Of a stretch of 27,395 nt of DNA, positions 1 through 8,517 are shown piece after piece. The position numbers and the translations under genes were made by a program. Every line of letters begins with the position of its first letter. Positions within the stretch are counted from its first letter, which is position 1. The stretch is from NCBI GenBank assembly GCA_964458385.1, contig CAYWIS010000063.1, positions 1 through 27,395 on the forward strand, in the 5' to 3' direction. The DNA is from JAHWKS01 sp964458385 (GTDB taxonomy: Bacteria; Planctomycetota; Planctomycetia; Pirellulales; Pirellulaceae). Under the pieces are notes generated by a model. That model did not search any database, had not been told where the DNA came from, and was given only the letters and a program-made list of their open reading frames with translations.

Positions 1-1
1 G

Positions 2-316
2 GTGCAGCAGATTTTGCAGCGTTACCGCGAACTGCAAGACATCATCGCCATTCTGGGCGTGGATGAACTGAGCGAAGAAGACAAGCTGGTGGTGCATCGG
101 GCTCGCCGGCTGGAGCGGTTCATGTCGCAGCCGTTCCTTGTGGCCGAAGTGTTCACCGGCAAGCCGGGCGAAATTACGCCGCTGGCCGATACGATTCGCA
201 GCTTTGAAGAGATTTGCGACGGCAAGTGGGACCACCTTCCCGAAGCCGCGTTTATGTACGTTGGCGCCGTCGAACAGGCTGAAGCCCAAGCCAAACGCAT
301 GGCGGGCCAGGCGTAG
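2..316 (+). CDS. atpD: F1Fo ATP synthase subunit beta, C-terminal part (5' truncated)
   Basis: This is the last ~104 codons of the catalytic beta subunit of F1 ATP synthase, cut off by the window edge. The visible part is the C-terminal helical domain. The stretch AILGVDELSEEDK, the LERFMSQPFLVAEVFTGKPG segment and the terminal DHLPEAAFMYVGAVEQA block are typical of AtpD. The nucleotide-binding domain with the P-loop lies outside the window. The reading frame is open to the first base, so the GTG at position 2 is an internal codon and not a start. The stop is TAG at 314-316. atpC follows on the same strand after ~105 nt, the usual beta-epsilon order at the end of an atp operon. Confidence 0.96.
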   Translation: MQQILQRYRELQDIIAILGVDELSEEDKLVVHRARRLERFMSQPFLVAEVFTGKPGEITPLADTIRSFEEICDGKWDHLPEAAFMYVGAVEQAEAQAKRMAGQA

Positions 317-323
317 TACTCAG

Positions 324-416
324 GCGGAAAACGGAAAGCAAAGAGCGGAAGGCGCGGCCTTCCGCGTAGCTGCTTTCTGTTCTCCGTGTTCGGCTTTCCG
401 CTTTTCGCTTTCCGCT
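324..416 (+). repeat. Inverted-repeat element between atpD and atpC
   Basis: An inner perfect hairpin pairs GCGGAAGGC (345-353) with GCCTTCCGC (357-365) around a 3-nt loop. It sits inside a longer imperfect inverted repeat: GCGGAAAACGGAAAGC (324-339) faces GCTTTCCGCTTTTCGC (393-408), and CGCTTTCCGCT is then repeated up to 416. The element fills nearly the whole intercistronic gap and ends just before the atpC start. It could be an mRNA processing or stability element that tunes epsilon against beta, or a dispersed intergenic repeat. No U-tract follows, so it is unlikely to be an intrinsic terminator. Confidence 0.7.
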
Positions 417-421
417 GGGAT

Positions 422-847
422 ATGAGCCAACTGCATTGCATCGTGGTGACGCCGGAGAAGACGGCGGTGGAAGAAGTGGTCGACTTCGTGGCGCTGCCGC
501 TCTATGACGGCGAATACGGCGTGGCGCCCGGGCATAGCCCGGTGATTGCCCGCCTGGGCTACGGTGAGTTGCGGCTCAAGACCGGAGGCCGTGTTTCGGC
601 GCGGTACTATCTGGACGGCGGTTTTGTGCAGGTGGCCGACAACGTGGTGTCGATTCTGACTGAGCGGGCGATTCCCGCCGACGAAATCAGCCTCGAGGCC
701 GCTCACCAAGATCTCGATGCAGCCATGAGACAGCCGGCTGATACGCCTGAACGGCAAGAACTGCGGGATCGCGAGATCGCCCGGGCGCGGGCGCAAATCT
801 ACGTAGCCGAGAAGGGCAGGGGAGGGGTTGCTAGCGCGGCCCATTAA
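422..847 (+). CDS. atpC: F1Fo ATP synthase subunit epsilon
   Basis: Predicted 141-aa epsilon subunit, which links the central stalk to rotation and can inhibit ATP hydrolysis. The N-terminal beta-sandwich is recognisable from LHCIVVTPEKTAVEEVV, the LYDGEYGVAPGHSPVIARLG segment and GELRLKTGG. A C-terminal helical hairpin follows (DTPERQELRDREIARARAQI). I chose ATG 422 because the protein then starts MSQLHCIVVTP, as is normal for the family. The longer frame from GTG 386 would translate the repeat-filled spacer. The last residues (KGRGGVASAAH) are encoded by a copy of the G-rich dispersed word at 814-827 and extend past the usual end of the helical domain. It follows atpD on the same strand and closes the operon. 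Confidence 0.93.
   Translation: MSQLHCIVVTPEKTAVEEVVDFVALPLYDGEYGVAPGHSPVIARLGYGELRLKTGGRVSARYYLDGGFVQVADNVVSILTERAIPADEISLEAAHQDLDAAMRQPADTPERQELRDREIARARAQIYVAEKGRGGVASAAH
814..827 (+). repeat. KOPS-like G-rich word (double octamer) in the atpC 3' end
   Basis: GGGCAGGGGAGGGG contains two overlapping GGGNAGGG octamers, at 814-821 and 819-826. It encodes a Gly/Arg tail that the epsilon subunit probably does not need. Confidence 0.8.
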
Positions 848-953
848 TCGGCGTGGTTTTCGGCGCCCAAGGATTTACCGCGTCGCGTCTTCTTGGTTGA
901 CCGTTTCCTTCACGCGCCGTCTCGTAAGACGCAACTGGGCGACGGGCGGAGCA

Positions 954-2936
954 CTACTTGGTTCGGCCGTTGGCCAATAGCTGTTGCAGTTGTTCAGGAA
1001 CGATGGGTTTGACTAGGTGATGATCGAACCCCGCTTCCTTGGTGCGACGGCGATCTTCGGCCTGCCCCCATCCGGTGAGCGCGACCAACACAGCGCTGCG
1101 TCCCCAGGGTAGTTCTCTCAGGCGCCGGGCGACGCAGTAGCCATCGGTGGTAGGCATCCCCAGATCAAGAATGGCCACATCGGGGCGAAACTCGCGGGCC
1201 ATTTCAAGGCCCTGGTCGCCGTCGTACGCGGTACAGACTTGATGGCCAAGCATCGCCACAACGCGGCTTAACATATCGGCCGCCGCTTGGTTGTCGTCCA
1301 CCACCAGCACTCGGCGCACAACGGCGGGGGGAGGAATGACGCTGTGCTGGATTTGCTTCGGATCATCGCCGTCAGTCAGGATGGGCAGCCGCACCACAAA
1401 CTCACTTCCTTGATCCAGTCCCGCACTGTAGACCTCGACGCGGCCGCCGTGCATCTCAGTGAGCGACTTCACCAATGTCAAGCCGATGCCCAGGCCGCGA
1501 TAGCCCATCTCGTGCAAACGTTCGACCTGAGTGAACATGTTGAAGATCCGGTCGAGCATCTCATGCGGAATGCCAATTCCGGTATCTTTGACCGTCAGCA
1601 CCACTTCGGCGTCTTGCTGCACCACGGTCAGCCAAATCTGGCCGTGGTTGAGCGTGTACTTGGCGGCGTTGTTGAGCAGGTTGGAGATGACCTGAGTCAA
1701 CCGGTGCGGATCGGCGTTCAAATAGATCGGATGCGGTGGGAGTGAAACCGTCAGCGTATGCGCGAGCTCGTCGATCGAGGGCCGGCACGCTTCGATGGCG
1801 GTTTGCACCACGTCGGCTAACTCCACCCGCTGTTTGCGCAGCTCCATCTTGCCGCGGGTAATGCGCGAAACTTCCAATAGGTCATCCACAAGGCGCACAA
1901 GCTGGTCGACTTGCCGCTCCATGGTGCTGCGCACCTCGGCCACGGTGTCTGGATCGCGGGCGGCCAGCTTCATGACCTCTAATCCCGTACGGACCGGAGC
2001 CAAGGGATTACGCAGTTCGTGAGCCAGCACCGCCAGGAACTCATCTTTGCGGCGGTCGGCCTGGCGCAACTCTTCCACCAGGGCGTGAATCCTCGCTTGG
2101 GATTCTTTCTCTTGGGTGATATCGCGCACGGTGCCGATAAACCGCACGGCTCGCCGCTTGTCGCCTTTGCCTTCAAAAAAAGCCTTGCCTTGCGCCTTGA
2201 TCCAGCGCACCTCGCCGTTGGGCCATTGCAAACGGTAGTCAATGGCGGAGGTTCCGTCTCCCGAGGGATCGAGCGCTTCCGCGATGCGTTGCTCTGTGGC
2301 GGCGCGGTCGTCGGGATGCACCCGTTCCAGGAAAACCGAGTAGGTGACCTCGGCGTCGGGAGGCAGGCCGAAGATCGCCTTGCAACGGTCGGACCACCGT
2401 AACGACTTGTTGATCGGATCGAAATCCCAGGCCCCAATGTTGGCCGACTCAAACGCCATGCGCAACCGCTCTTCGCTTTCGCGCAGGGCGGCGTTAGCCC
2501 GTTGTAGTTCGATGGTGCGCTCCGCAACCCGCCGCTCCAGCTCAAGGCGGTGGCGCCAGCGGTCGCGGGCATAGCGAATAGCACGCTCCAGGAGCGTGGC
2601 GTCAAGACGCGCCTTTTCGAGGTAGTCCGACGCGCCTGCTTCGGCGGCCTCTAAGTCGATTTCTCGTTCACCTTGGCCTGTTAAGAGAATGGTCGGGCGG
2701 GCAAACCCTAGCGCCGACGCCTCGCGCAGCAGGTCCAGACCTGTGCGCCGGCCAAGACGATAGTCCAACAGATAGACGTCGTGCTGGCCGCGGCGCATAA
2801 CTTCCAGGGCCGACTGGTCATCGGCGACCCAGTCGAGCGTGTAGGCGCCGTGCATTTCTGCAAACAAGTCGCGGGCGAGGAGGTAATCATCCTCGTCGTC
2901 TTCGACCAGCAAAACGCGAATGGGGGCTTCGGTCAT
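954..2936 (-). CDS. Hybrid sensor histidine kinase/response regulator (REC-PAS-HisKA-HATPase-REC)
   Basis: Predicted ~660-aa cytoplasmic hybrid kinase. An N-terminal receiver (about residues 5-122) has the acidic pocket VEDDEDD and phosphoacceptor D58 in LLDYRLG. A PAS fold follows (about 154-280, ending in GTVRDITQEKE), then HisKA with H306 in LAHELRNPLAP. The HATPase domain has the N-box NLLNNAAKYT, the G1 box DTGIGIP and the G2 box GLGIGL. A C-terminal receiver has D591 in ILDLGMP and the switch lysine in LVKP. No membrane segment or HPt domain is visible. ATG 2936 (MTEAPIRVLLVEDD) fits the receiver start; the ATG at 2993 would add 19 unrelated residues. It lies 92 nt downstream of a single-domain regulator and its kinase on the same strand, which suggests one multi-step phosphorelay. 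Input and output are unknown. Confidence 0.9.
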   Translation of the reverse strand: MTEAPIRVLLVEDDEDDYLLARDLFAEMHGAYTLDWVADDQSALEVMRRGQHDVYLLDYRLGRRTGLDLLREASALGFARPTILLTGQGEREIDLEAAEAGASDYLEKARLDATLLERAIRYARDRWRHRLELERRVAERTIELQRANAALRESEERLRMAFESANIGAWDFDPINKSLRWSDRCKAIFGLPPDAEVTYSVFLERVHPDDRAATEQRIAEALDPSGDGTSAIDYRLQWPNGEVRWIKAQGKAFFEGKGDKRRAVRFIGTVRDITQEKESQARIHALVEELRQADRRKDEFLAVLAHELRNPLAPVRTGLEVMKLAARDPDTVAEVRSTMERQVDQLVRLVDDLLEVSRITRGKMELRKQRVELADVVQTAIEACRPSIDELAHTLTVSLPPHPIYLNADPHRLTQVISNLLNNAAKYTLNHGQIWLTVVQQDAEVVLTVKDTGIGIPHEMLDRIFNMFTQVERLHEMGYRGLGIGLTLVKSLTEMHGGRVEVYSAGLDQGSEFVVRLPILTDGDDPKQIQHSVIPPPAVVRRVLVVDDNQAAADMLSRVVAMLGHQVCTAYDGDQGLEMAREFRPDVAILDLGMPTTDGYCVARRLRELPWGRSAVLVALTGWGQAEDRRRTKEAGFDHHLVKPIVPEQLQQLLANGRTK

Positions 2937-3028
2937 TCTGTTCTCGGGATACGAACGACAACGGACCGTGGGCAATGACCGTCGGCGGGACACATCCCGC
3001 GAACAGACCTTTTGCGCCCGTCGTGCCG

Positions 3029-3496
3029 TTATTCTCTTGCGGTTTCGCCGGGCAACTCAACAATCTCCAGCCAGTACTTGCCGAGGGTTTTGACGACTTC
3101 CGCCAATCCCGCAAAGGTAATTGGCTTGGTGATGTACGACGCGGCCGACAAATCGTAAATACGCTCAATGTCTTCTTCGGCCTTGGAGGTGGTCATCACC
3201 ACAACCCGGATATTCCGCAGACGTGGGTCCGCCTTGATCTCGCGGAGCGCTTCGCGGCCATCCTTCTTGGGCATATTCAGATCGAGCAGGATCAAGCCGG
3301 GGCGGGGCGAGTCGGCCGGATTGCTATACTTGCCGCGGCGTTGAAGGTAATCCATCAACTCGACGCCGTCTTCGACAAACCGCAGATCGTTCACAAGCCG
3401 ACTTTCTTCAAATGCCTCTTTGGTCATTTGACGGTCGTCGGCGTCATCATCCGCCATCAGGATGGTAATGGGCTTGCCGCTTTTGGAATTGCTCAT
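3029..3496 (-). CDS. Single-domain (CheY/Rcp-like) response regulator
   Basis: A 155-aa stand-alone receiver without an output domain. The acidic pocket ADDDADD is at residues 15-21, phosphoacceptor D72 lies in LLDLNMPKKDG, the switch Thr in VVMTTS and the conserved Lys in YITKP. The spacer MDYLQRRGKYSNP before the phosphorylation strand is typical of Rcp1-like regulators, which pair with phytochrome-type kinases. Its ATG (3494-3496) overlaps the TGA of the upstream kinase (3493-3495) as ATGA, so the two are translationally coupled and almost certainly cognate. A phosphate shuttle to the downstream hybrid kinase is an inference from gene order. Confidence 0.92.
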   Translation of the reverse strand: MSNSKSGKPITILMADDDADDRQMTKEAFEESRLVNDLRFVEDGVELMDYLQRRGKYSNPADSPRPGLILLDLNMPKKDGREALREIKADPRLRNIRVVVMTTSKAEEDIERIYDLSAASYITKPITFAGLAEVVKTLGKYWLEIVELPGETARE

Positions 3497-6228
3497 GAGT
3501 CGGGGTTGTCCGTCGTTGATTGTCGTAAAGGCAGGGTGACCAGGAAGGCGGTCCCTTGGCCCGGTTGGCTGCGAGCGGTGATGTTCCCCCCATGACGCTC
3601 CACAATTTTGCGGCAGATCGCCAGGCCCACGCCCGTTCCCTCATATTCTAGACGCCCGTGTAAACGCTGGAACACCTGAAAGATGCGATCTAGGTAGATT
3701 TCTTCAAACCCGATTCCATTGTCACGCACGGTCAGACGCACCCATGGCTGCAGGGCAGGTGGGGAGGCATCTGAAGAATCGGGACACGGCTGCAAATCGT
3801 GTTCCGGTAGATCCGTCACTTCGGCCTCGATCTGCACTACCGGCGGCGTATCGGGCTTGTGGAACTTCAGCCCATTGCTGATTAAGTTCTGCAACAGTTG
3901 CCGCATTTGCAGGCGGTCGGCGTCGAGCGTGGGGAGAGGGCCGATTTCTACGCGCCCTTGGCTACGTTGAATACGCTCCTCCAGATCGGAGATGACTTCG
4001 TGGGCCACCTCGTTGAGATCGACCGGCTCAAAGGGTTGCGCTTTGGTGGTAATGCGCGAGAAGCTTAACAAGTCGTCGATCAGCTTACGCATGCGCGCAG
4101 CGGCGGCCTGCATCCGCTCCACGTAGTCTCGCCCGGTTTCATCTAGAACGGCAGCATACTTGGCTTGCAGGCGGTCGCCAAAGGCTTGGATCTTCCGTAG
4201 CGGCTCTTGCAGGTCGTGCGAGGCGACCGAAGCAAACTGCTCCAGTTCCCGGTTGCTGCGCTGCAACGCCTGGTTACTTTCGGCCAGTTGGGCGGTTCGT
4301 TCACGGACGCGGTCTTCCAGCGTTTCATTAATCTGCAAGAGTTCTTCCGCGGCGCGCTGTTGACGGATTCCCAACGCAACTTCATGGGCGATGGACGCCA
4401 GAGCGTCAAGCGTTGTTTGTGTTAGTGGGTGGCGTGCGAACATCGCCATTACACCTACCACGTGCCCGCCCACTAATAAGGGATATCCGGCGAACGAAAC
4501 CAGGCGTTCCCGCTTGGCCCATTCTTGCTCGGGGATGCGGGGATCTCCCACAACCGAATTCGTGAGGTGCGGCTTGCGCTCCTGAGCGATCTGGCCGATT
4601 TTGAAGCGTCCAACCGGCACGCGCGCATGGCCGCCATCTCGATGAGTGTATAGCCCCGCGCTGGCTTGCAGTTCCAGGACGTTCTCTTGCTCGTTCAAGG
4701 TCCAAATGCGCGCAAATGCTGCATCCAGGTTGCGCACGATCGACTCGACGCATCCCTGGAGCATGGCGTGCATATCTTCCCCTTGGGTAAGCGCCGCGCC
4801 GATCTCGGCCGAGAGACGTAAAAGTCGTAGTTGTTCTTCGTGTGCGATTTGGGTGCGTTTACGTTCGCTGATGTCGCGCACAAAGCCGGTAAACTGCGGC
4901 GGCTCTACGCCTTCCAAACGCGTAATGGCCACTTCGACCGGAAATTCGCTGCCATCGGCGCGCTGGGCGATCAGCTCCCACTGTCGGTTCCGAATTGGCC
5001 CTTCACCCGTCGCCAGGCAACGGGCAAGGCCGTTGCGGTGAGCTTGACGATGCTTGGGAGGAATAATGAGCTCCGCCAACTCTTGGCCCAGCGCCGCTTC
5101 GCGGGAATAACCAAAGAGCGCTTCGGCGGCGCGATTGAACTCGACGACGGCGCCGGTGTGATCGATCGTAATTACGCCATCAAGCGTTGTGTTCAGGATT
5201 GCCGCTTTCCGCGCTTCGCTTGCCTGTAAGGCGCGTTCCTGTTGTCGTCGTTCGCCAACATCGCGGAACACCAGCACGGCGCCCATCACTTTTCCGCCTT
5301 GGCCGATGATCGGCGCCGCGGTGGCGTCGATTGGATGCATCGAGCCATCCTTTGCAACGAGCATAATTGGTTTGCCAACGCCGACCGTGCTCCGTTTCTG
5401 GAGCGCCCCGGCGATGAGGCTCTCGGCGGGCTGGCGAGTTTCTTCGTCGACAATTTGAAAGGTCTGTTCCAGCGGTCGTCCGGCGGCTTCGGCTTGCGTC
5501 CAACCGGTCAGCGCTTCGGCGCCTGGATTCCAGTACGCCACGCGTCCTGACAGGTCGGTGGTGATTACGGCGTCGGCAATGCTCGATAACGTGGTTCGCA
5601 GCGTTTGCTCGGTCTTAACAATGCCGCGGCCCACCACGGTGCTGGCCACGACTGCAATTCCCAATCCCAAGACCAACAGCGCCACGGCCGTTGAAAGCAC
5701 CGCGGCGACCGAAGCGCGAGCCTGGGCCCGGCGCGGCGCGACATCGCGCACAAACAGCGTTTCCAGCTCTTGGTCCAAGATGCTACTCAAGCGGCTTCGT
5801 AACGTCAGGAATTTTTGCAGGTCTTCTGGAGGGGGCAAACCTTCTTCTTGGCGATGGAGAAGCTGCCGGCTTAACGTGTTGTAGTCGCCGAAAAGGCCGG
5901 TTAGTTGCTCGGCGAGCTCCTGCTGCGCAGCGTTTCTCGCCACGCGCCGATATGCCGCCAGATTCTCGTGCAGACGGGTCAGGTGTTCGGCGGCTGCCTC
6001 GCGATGTGTCAAGTCGCCGCTTTGCAGATAGTCGGCTACGCTTGCCGCAACTCCATTCACATGGGTTCCCATGTGCTGCACGGCGTCGTTCTGCGGCGCT
6101 AACTCCAAGGTCAGATGGGCTACCTGTGCATCGAGCGCCCTTAACCAATAGACCAACGATCCGACAATCAACAGCAGCACCGCCACGAGTGTGCCGAATC
6201 CCACTCCAAGTTTCGCCGTTGTTGTCAT
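3493..6228 (-). CDS. Membrane sensor histidine kinase (periplasmic helical sensor, PAS-PAS-GAF)
   Basis: A 911-aa sensor kinase. One membrane helix lies near residues 9-30 and a second at about 173-198. They flank a ~140-aa helical extracytoplasmic domain resembling four-helix-bundle or CHASE3-type sensors. Two PAS domains follow (about 208-330 and 338-456, each ending in an FRDV/VRDI motif), then GAF (about 470-622), a coiled coil and HisKA with H671 in SHDLQEPLRKI. The HATPase has the N-box NLISNGLKFH, DNGIGF from D836 and GTGVGLAIC. The HisKA motif is of the phytochrome-kinase type, but no bilin-binding PHY region is present. A Pro/Ser-rich insertion of ~20 residues (SSDASPPALQ) sits between the N-box and G1; its codons contain a degenerate copy of the G-rich word (3750-3767). 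The stop overlaps the start of the response regulator. Confidence 0.9.
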   Translation of the reverse strand: MTTTAKLGVGFGTLVAVLLLIVGSLVYWLRALDAQVAHLTLELAPQNDAVQHMGTHVNGVAASVADYLQSGDLTHREAAAEHLTRLHENLAAYRRVARNAAQQELAEQLTGLFGDYNTLSRQLLHRQEEGLPPPEDLQKFLTLRSRLSSILDQELETLFVRDVAPRRAQARASVAAVLSTAVALLVLGLGIAVVASTVVGRGIVKTEQTLRTTLSSIADAVITTDLSGRVAYWNPGAEALTGWTQAEAAGRPLEQTFQIVDEETRQPAESLIAGALQKRSTVGVGKPIMLVAKDGSMHPIDATAAPIIGQGGKVMGAVLVFRDVGERRQQERALQASEARKAAILNTTLDGVITIDHTGAVVEFNRAAEALFGYSREAALGQELAELIIPPKHRQAHRNGLARCLATGEGPIRNRQWELIAQRADGSEFPVEVAITRLEGVEPPQFTGFVRDISERKRTQIAHEEQLRLLRLSAEIGAALTQGEDMHAMLQGCVESIVRNLDAAFARIWTLNEQENVLELQASAGLYTHRDGGHARVPVGRFKIGQIAQERKPHLTNSVVGDPRIPEQEWAKRERLVSFAGYPLLVGGHVVGVMAMFARHPLTQTTLDALASIAHEVALGIRQQRAAEELLQINETLEDRVRERTAQLAESNQALQRSNRELEQFASVASHDLQEPLRKIQAFGDRLQAKYAAVLDETGRDYVERMQAAAARMRKLIDDLLSFSRITTKAQPFEPVDLNEVAHEVISDLEERIQRSQGRVEIGPLPTLDADRLQMRQLLQNLISNGLKFHKPDTPPVVQIEAEVTDLPEHDLQPCPDSSDASPPALQPWVRLTVRDNGIGFEEIYLDRIFQVFQRLHGRLEYEGTGVGLAICRKIVERHGGNITARSQPGQGTAFLVTLPLRQSTTDNPDS

Positions 6229-6352
6229 CCCGTTAGCCGAGTCTTAAGGCAGACGCTCTCCGCAACAGTACCGGTATTGTACGCGAAAGAGCACGACCAA
6301 GGCGCAAGGGGAGGGGACGGAGAAAAAGCTAGCAATGAAGCTGCGGCTTAGT

Positions 6353-8284
6353 TTAGCGGATGAGCGCGGAGGGACGAGGAGAAAGGCCGATCTTTTCGAC
6401 GGGGCGAATGCCTTTGACGCGCCCCTTGGGTTGGAGGCCCTCAAGCGTGATGGGTTCACGAAGCTGGTCGACTCCTACGTTGCCCGCCTCGTCGCGCACC
6501 TCTAAACGCAAGTAAATGTTCTGAGGCGTGCGCGGATCGACCGCCCAAAGATAGCTGCCGGTGTTAGGCAAGCCCGTGGCGACAATCGTCCACGGGCCCT
6601 GCGGCGACTCGCTAAAGAGGAGCGTAATCGGACGCGCTGCAAGCATTGCGTCGTCGGCTTCCCAGCGAATGTCGAGTTGTCCTGCCTGTTTGCCTGCTCC
6701 ATATTGGGCGCCGGTCAACCGCGCCGTGGGCGCGGTGGTGTCCACGCCAATCCACACGTCGGCGGATTCGCCCGATGTGGGGATCGGGCCCGATAATCCG
6801 TTGCGGCCGGTCACCACCACGCGAAAACCGTAGACGCCTTCCTGGTCGAGAGAAACCTCCATGGGGCTTTGGCGGTCAGGATCCGTCGCCCAAGCTTGCC
6901 AGGTTTGTCCGCCATCGCGAGTGATCCATAGTTCGACCTGCGCGACGCCTTGCGGGCCGACTGATGACACATCGTACTCCAACTCAAACTTCTTGGCGTT
7001 GGTCATACGGGGACGCTCGCCGCCTGGCAACGACTGTGGACCGATGGGCGGGGTAGGGGAGGCGTCCAGTGGCCGCGCGCCGCCATCGGCCACGGGGCTG
7101 ACCCGGTAGGGCGCATCGGTTGTGGGATACGTGAACCGGCCCGGCGCATCATCGGCCGTTCGGTTGGGAGGGTTCGTTGGGGAAGACGCCGAGTACTGGC
7201 TACCCGTCAGATTGTCTGGACGTCGATAGGGATATTGGTCGGCCAGCGCGGGCGCAGCGCTCGTTGCCGACTTATCGTCTGGCCAGGGACTCGGGTCGAC
7301 TTGTGTGGCGCCCGGGGCAGGGGAGGGGGGCGTCTGTACGGAAGGCGACACGGGCGTCGCAGCGGGGGTGGTCACGATCGGCGCTGCGGCGATCGAAGAC
7401 GCGGCCGGGCCCGCTGGCGATGTAGCGACCGCGGGCGGCGCTGCAGCGGCGGCGGGTGAACCGGGCGATACGGCAGCCATCGACGAACCTGACGGCGCAT
7501 ACGGTTGCACCGGCGCCAAATCCTGCGGGGCAGGGGAGAGCGGCGCCGTTCCCGACGGCGGAGAAAACGTTACGGTGCGCGTCGCCACTGCCGAGTTTCC
7601 AGCCCAGTCGAGCACGGTGACCCGGAACGTCACGGCATGCTCGGATGTTTGCGGGCGCCACGTGGCATGACCGCTGATGGAAGTTTCCACGGAATTGGCC
7701 GGAGCCCGTTCGAAAGTTACGGGTTGCCACGGCTGATTTGGCGCGGGCTGATACTCGATCGTGAGCGAATCAGGCTTGAGGAACTCGTCAAAGATGCGCC
7801 ATTGGCCTTGCACCTCGCCTGTCGCCGTCGCTGTGGCGGTGAACTCGATGCGAGGCGGAATAGTGTCTACAATGACTCGCTGTTCGGGAAGCTGCGCCGG
7901 TTGGTAAAGTGGGCGATTCAGGGCGTCTAGAATGCGCGAGGCAAAGTAGTATTCGCCATCACGATCGGTCTGCACCACAAAGGGGGCGGTCGTCCCTTGG
8001 TTGCCCGACTCACGGGGGCGAATGTCGGCGACGCGCAGATTGCGCGTATCGTACTTCGTCCAGTTCGCTCCCCGGTCGGATGAGTACCAGAGTTCGACCA
8101 CCGCCGGCTCGCCTCCCAAAGCCGAAGCGGGGGGAATATTCATGGGGAACGAGAATGCTCGCTGCCGGGTGATATACACGGGCGCGGCGGTGCTCGGCGC
8201 AGTTTGCGCAGCCGGTCCCTGTCCCCACGCCGTAAACGGCGCGGCGGCAACGACCAAGAGCACGCCGAGGTTCGCCCATCGCAT
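6353..8284 (-). CDS. Secreted protein with duplicated Ig-like modules and a Pro/Ala-rich linker
   Basis: Predicted 643-aa exported protein of unknown function. The N-terminus (MRWANLGVLLVVAAAPFTAWG) is a signal peptide. Two similar modules flank a long Pro/Ala/Ser-rich linker (about residues 245-430). Module 1 contains VVELWYSSDRGANW, VDTIPPRIEF and VTVLDWAGNSAV. Module 2 contains VAQVELWITRDGGQTW, VDTTAPTARL and LEVRDEAGNVGV. Both therefore follow the same strand order and look like a duplication of paired Ig/FN3-like domains. The linker is encoded partly by copies of the G-rich word (7051, 7315, 7528), read as SPTPP and SPAP. A cell-surface or extracellular role is likely. No enzymatic motif is seen. 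KDPG aldolase and a zinc-ribbon protein lie upstream on the same strand, but the spacing does not show an operon. Confidence 0.75.
   Translation of the reverse strand: MRWANLGVLLVVAAAPFTAWGQGPAAQTAPSTAAPVYITRQRAFSFPMNIPPASALGGEPAVVELWYSSDRGANWTKYDTRNLRVADIRPRESGNQGTTAPFVVQTDRDGEYYFASRILDALNRPLYQPAQLPEQRVIVDTIPPRIEFTATATATGEVQGQWRIFDEFLKPDSLTIEYQPAPNQPWQPVTFERAPANSVETSISGHATWRPQTSEHAVTFRVTVLDWAGNSAVATRTVTFSPPSGTAPLSPAPQDLAPVQPYAPSGSSMAAVSPGSPAAAAAPPAVATSPAGPAASSIAAAPIVTTPAATPVSPSVQTPPSPAPGATQVDPSPWPDDKSATSAAPALADQYPYRRPDNLTGSQYSASSPTNPPNRTADDAPGRFTYPTTDAPYRVSPVADGGARPLDASPTPPIGPQSLPGGERPRMTNAKKFELEYDVSSVGPQGVAQVELWITRDGGQTWQAWATDPDRQSPMEVSLDQEGVYGFRVVVTGRNGLSGPIPTSGESADVWIGVDTTAPTARLTGAQYGAGKQAGQLDIRWEADDAMLAARPITLLFSESPQGPWTIVATGLPNTGSYLWAVDPRTPQNIYLRLEVRDEAGNVGVDQLREPITLEGLQPKGRVKGIRPVEKIGLSPRPSALIR
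7314..7330 (+). repeat. KOPS-like G-rich word (double octamer) within a linker-coding region
   Basis: GGGGCAGGGGAGGGGGG contains GGGNAGGG octamers at 7315-7322 and 7320-7327. Related copies lie at 7051-7058 and 7528-7538 in the same gene, all with the G-rich strand on +, opposite to the gene. Confidence 0.8.
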
Positions 8285-8470
8285 CGAGCCGACCCCACAT
8301 TACGAGAATGCGTCTGCGCAGAATGGGATACCCTCTGCACATCGGCCAGTAGGGGAGGGGACTTGAGAGAAAAGCCCCAATCTCAAAGCAAGACGTGGAA
8401 ATGGGAAAGGCGGGTGGGGCAGCGAGTTAGAGCGGGATGCAAAAGGAACCGGAGCGTTGATCCGAGCCTC

Positions 8471-8502
8471 AAGGCTTCATGGCTTCAATGGTTCATGGTT
8501 TC
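8471..8502 (+). repeat. Four imperfect 8-nt tandem repeats
   Basis: AAGGCTTC, ATGGCTTC, AATGGTTC and ATGGTTTC lie head to tail in the 233-nt gap (8285-8517) between two minus-strand genes. The same gap has a GGGGAGGG octamer at 8352-8359. No gene or clear terminator is seen in it. Confidence 0.55.
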
Positions 8503-8517
8503 CTCGCTTACCTATCC

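Noticed and set aside
917..931. CGTCT/AGACG hairpin between atpC and the hybrid kinase as a terminator
   Set aside because: Five-base stem without a T-tract.
3493..6228. Bacteriophytochrome photoreceptor
   Set aside because: Despite the HisKA type and Rcp-like partner, there are two membrane helices and no PHY domain or recognisable bilin-binding cysteine motif.
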